From: Rikenellaceae bacterium
GTDB taxonomy: Bacteria > Bacteroidota > Bacteroidia > Bacteroidales > UBA932
Assembly: GCA_900769735.1 (NCBI GenBank)
Contig: CAAGHY010000208.1
Span: 1-5,421 of the forward strand
DNA length: 5,421 nucleotides
Direction of reading: 5' to 3'
A program made the position numbers and the translations under genes. Positions 4,256-5,421 of this stretch are shown in pieces. How positions within the stretch are numbered: position 1 is the stretch's first letter; each line of letters opens with the position of its first letter. The notes beneath the pieces were generated by a model. It made no database searches. It worked only from the letters and a program-made list of their open reading frames with translations, and was not told the origin of the DNA.

Positions 4256-4497
4256 TTTCTTAAACTGTTAACGAGCATTGCACCCCTGAATGATACTACC
4301 GCACTTGGGCCATCTTTGGCAATCATTGAGAAAAGTTCCATTATTTCCAATTGGTGCGCCCTGAAGAACGGATAAATTTTCAATATCTGCGTGCCGTTTA
4401 TGAGATTCATACCACCAAGCTCGGCAAGCACTTGCTGAACTTGCTCTTTCTGCTGATCATCGGTGCAATCTATTGCTATATTTAATTTCCTTAACAT
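4252..4497 (-). CDS. Small phage protein of unknown function (81 residues)
   Basis: The protein starts MLRKLNIAIDCTDDQQKEQV. Residues 1-10 look like a beta strand, followed by a Gln-rich amphipathic helix (14-27). A Leu/Ile-rich segment (LINGTQILKIYPFFRAHQLE, 32-51) and a second helix (EIMELFSMIAKDG) come next, and the C-terminus is hydrophobic (SAVVSFRGAMLVNSL). There is no clear membrane span or signal peptide. The ATG follows the upstream stop by one base (TGA-T-ATG) and the stop overlaps the next start by 4 bases, placing it firmly in the operon. I do not recognise a family. The packing into coupled genes is the main evidence that it is real. Confidence 0.65.
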   Translation of the reverse strand: MLRKLNIAIDCTDDQQKEQVQQVLAELGGMNLINGTQILKIYPFFRAHQLEIMELFSMIAKDGPSAVVSFRGAMLVNSLRK

Positions 4498-4498
4498 A

Positions 4499-4885
4499 TC
4501 AGTTCAATTCGTCAAAATTTACAGGTTGTACTTGTGGCGGTTGTGTATTATCAGATGATTGCTCCAGCTTCTTGCCGGTTACCAACCCCGCCAGGAATGT
4601 TACAGCTCCGGTAACATATTCCACAATCTTGGGGTGCTGGTCACAGTAACAAACCACCTTATCCGCCATCTGTATGTATTTATCTACTCCCTGCGGTGGT
4701 GGCTCCACTTTCTTGGGGATTCCCATATTTTCAGCAAAAATATCTGCAAAATGGTTGGCTTTCTCCGCAGCTTCCATTGGATCTGCATTCTTCTGCTCTA
4801 TCTGCCAATGAAGCATATAAGCAAAAGCCTCTCCCCTTGTGGTAAAATGCAGTTCCTTTACATCCACTTTCTTACTCCCCCACAT
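4499..4885 (-). CDS. Phage protein with one short hydrophobic segment, unknown function (128 residues)
   Basis: From ATG 4885 the protein starts MWGSKKVDVKELHFTTRGEA. Residues 13-55 look helical (EAFAYMLHWQIEQKNADPME, then AAEKANHFADIFAENMG). A Pro-rich linker (EPPPQG, 61-66) and an amphipathic stretch with Cys79 and Cys81 lead to a hydrophobic segment of about 17 residues (88-104, VEYVTGAVTFLAGLVTG) followed by KK. The C-terminus is hydrophilic and rich in Gln and Pro. One short span with a charged tail could be a membrane anchor, so a holin- or spanin-like lysis role is possible, but the N-terminal domain is large for a holin and no lysozyme is visible nearby. The frame extends to a TTG at 4897; the ATG at 4885 is preferred and overlaps the upstream stop by 14 bases. 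Confidence 0.65.
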   Translation of the reverse strand: MWGSKKVDVKELHFTTRGEAFAYMLHWQIEQKNADPMEAAEKANHFADIFAENMGIPKKVEPPPQGVDKYIQMADKVVCYCDQHPKIVEYVTGAVTFLAGLVTGKKLEQSSDNTQPPQVQPVNFDELN

Positions 4886-5096
4886 TTTGCAACCCAATTA
4901 CTTCTCGCATACCTAAGCAGAGTTTATCCATTAGCACACCTTCGCTGTCGTAAGATTCAGGAAGCTCTGCGCTACCAATTATATAGGCCTCTATCTCCTT
5001 AGCTTTCTCAACCACATCTTTAACAGGAATACCGACACCCATTACTTTTACAGCTTGCTCAATAGCAAATACTCTTATTTCCAATTTTGATTTCAT
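4872..5096 (-). CDS. Small phage protein of unknown function (74 residues)
   Basis: From ATG 5096 the protein begins MKSKLEIRVFAIEQAVKVMG. Residues 1-20 and 26-42 (KDVVEKAKEIEAYIIGS) form two amphipathic helices, followed by an acidic turn (AELPESYDSEG) and a third helix with Cys60. It looks like a small helical-bundle or protein-binding module. The frame extends to a TTG at 5105, but ATG is preferred. It is the first gene after the hairpin at 5124-5141, and its stop lies inside the start of the next gene. No -7 box of the Bacteroidetes type lies between that hairpin and the ATG, so expression probably depends on read-through from the upstream gene. The family is not recognised. Confidence 0.65.
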   Translation of the reverse strand: MKSKLEIRVFAIEQAVKVMGVGIPVKDVVEKAKEIEAYIIGSAELPESYDSEGVLMDKLCLGMREVIGLQNVGE

Positions 5097-5123
5097 AACT
5101 ACCAATTTTAGATTGTTAAAATA

Positions 5124-5141
5124 GGGAGGCCGGAGCCTCCC
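5124..5141 (-). terminator. Hairpin between the Gly/Cys protein gene and the downstream cluster (partial terminator)
   Basis: GGGAGGC (5124-5130) and GCCTCCC (5135-5141) form a perfect 7-bp stem with a 4-base loop. On the minus strand it is followed by TATTTTAAC, a weak U-tract. It starts six bases after the stop of the upstream gene. Because no promoter is visible for the genes that follow, it may act as a leaky terminator or as a 3' mRNA-stabilising hairpin. Confidence 0.65.
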
Positions 5142-5147
5142 ATCGGG

Positions 5148-5421
5148 TTAATTGCGACAAGTCTCGTCAACGGTTACGTTGGTACTTGCAAGGTTATAGG
5201 TAGAGGTTTGACGGAACTCTCTGTTACCGCATCCACCACAACCGCTTCTACCTCTCTGGAATAATATCTGATTCTCCAAAAGGTCCAATTTGTCATTAGT
5301 ACACTCTTTCAAATCACCCACTCCCTGAACGGTGGAAGCTACCACTCCATTGAGCTTGTAAATATTGTTGCCCTGGGATGTAACTGCAGGCTCAATAGAA
5401 TTAACTCTACCTACCACGTTA
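5148..5421 (-). CDS. C-terminus of a Gly/Cys-containing phage protein, probably structural
   Basis: The frame is open to the right window edge (last full codon at 5420) and ends at TAA 5150-5148, so only the last 90 residues are seen. Residues about 1-56 of the visible part (VNSIEPAVTSQGNNIYKLNG, then VVASTVQGVGDLKECTNDKL and DLLENQILF) have the spacing of a fibrous or coiled-coil region with regular Asn, Gly and hydrophobic positions. A Gly/Cys patch follows (GRSGCGGCGN), and the end is a polar, beta-like tail rich in Ser, Thr and Asn with Cys at the third-last position. This suggests an elongated virion-associated protein, but no family is recognised. The GTG at 5417 is only an internal codon. 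The following hairpin separates it from the small-gene cluster, as expected for a highly expressed gene. Confidence 0.65.
   Translation of the reverse strand, partial: NVVGRVNSIEPAVTSQGNNIYKLNGVVASTVQGVGDLKECTNDKLDLLENQILFQRGRSGCGGCGNREFRQTSTYNLASTNVTVDETCRN

Noticed and set aside
3588..5002. Rightward frames of 67-147 codons opposite the late cluster.
   Set aside because: They lie antisense to tightly coupled leftward genes and have non-protein-like composition rich in Cys, Leu and His.
1..5421. CRISPR arrays, insertion sequences, rRNA or complete tRNA genes.
   Set aside because: No regularly spaced repeats, no transposase-like protein apart from the integrase, and no recognisable rRNA or full cloverleaf sequence were seen on either strand.

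Overview
The window looks like the lysogeny-control segment of a temperate phage, or a phage-like integrative element, from a Bacteroidales host (Bacteroides, Parabacteroides or Alistipes type). The evidence is a near-perfect Bacteroidetes housekeeping promoter (TTTG-N19-TACCTTTG), start codons without clear Shine-Dalgarno sequences, a tyrosine recombinase of the type common in Bacteroidetes phages, and a secreted protein resembling DUF4468, a family known mainly from Bacteroidetes. Nothing in the sequence fixes genus or species.

Layout, left to right. Positions 1-651 hold a leftward early arm: the cut-off N-terminus of a probable helix-turn-helix protein (1-158), a 300-base stretch with no convincing intact gene but with a foldable 66-base element (181-246), and a 64-residue winged-helix-like protein in the Cro position (457-651). 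Positions 652-765 are a divergent control region with a strong leftward promoter and two dyads that are good operator candidates. Positions 766-1978 are a rightward, AT-rich lysogeny arm: a short XRE-type repressor with a coiled-coil tail instead of a peptidase domain, an 11-codon mini-ORF, a secreted 180-residue protein, and a 47-residue coiled-coil protein whose start codon lies in a hairpin. This arm meets the leftward integrase (2045-3289) at a 12-bp hairpin that contains the integrase stop codon. Positions 3290-3578 are AT-rich and apparently non-coding; they carry a diverged 16-bp direct repeat that could be integrase arm sites. Positions 3579-5421 are the 3' end of a leftward phage operon: five tightly packed small genes of unknown function ending at a strong terminator, preceded by a second hairpin and the C-terminus of a Gly/Cys-containing protein that runs off the window.

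How it fits together. Repressor and Cro-like protein would compete at the 652-765 region. The repressor lacks the self-cleavage domain of lambda CI, so induction would need another route. The secreted protein and the coiled-coil protein lie downstream of the repressor and are probably made in the lysogen. Because the integrase is flanked by apparent early genes on one side and apparent late genes on the other, with no host gene visible, the sequence reads more naturally as a free or circularly permuted phage genome than as a prophage end, unless the att site is elsewhere. Most of the late genes have no function I can assign.
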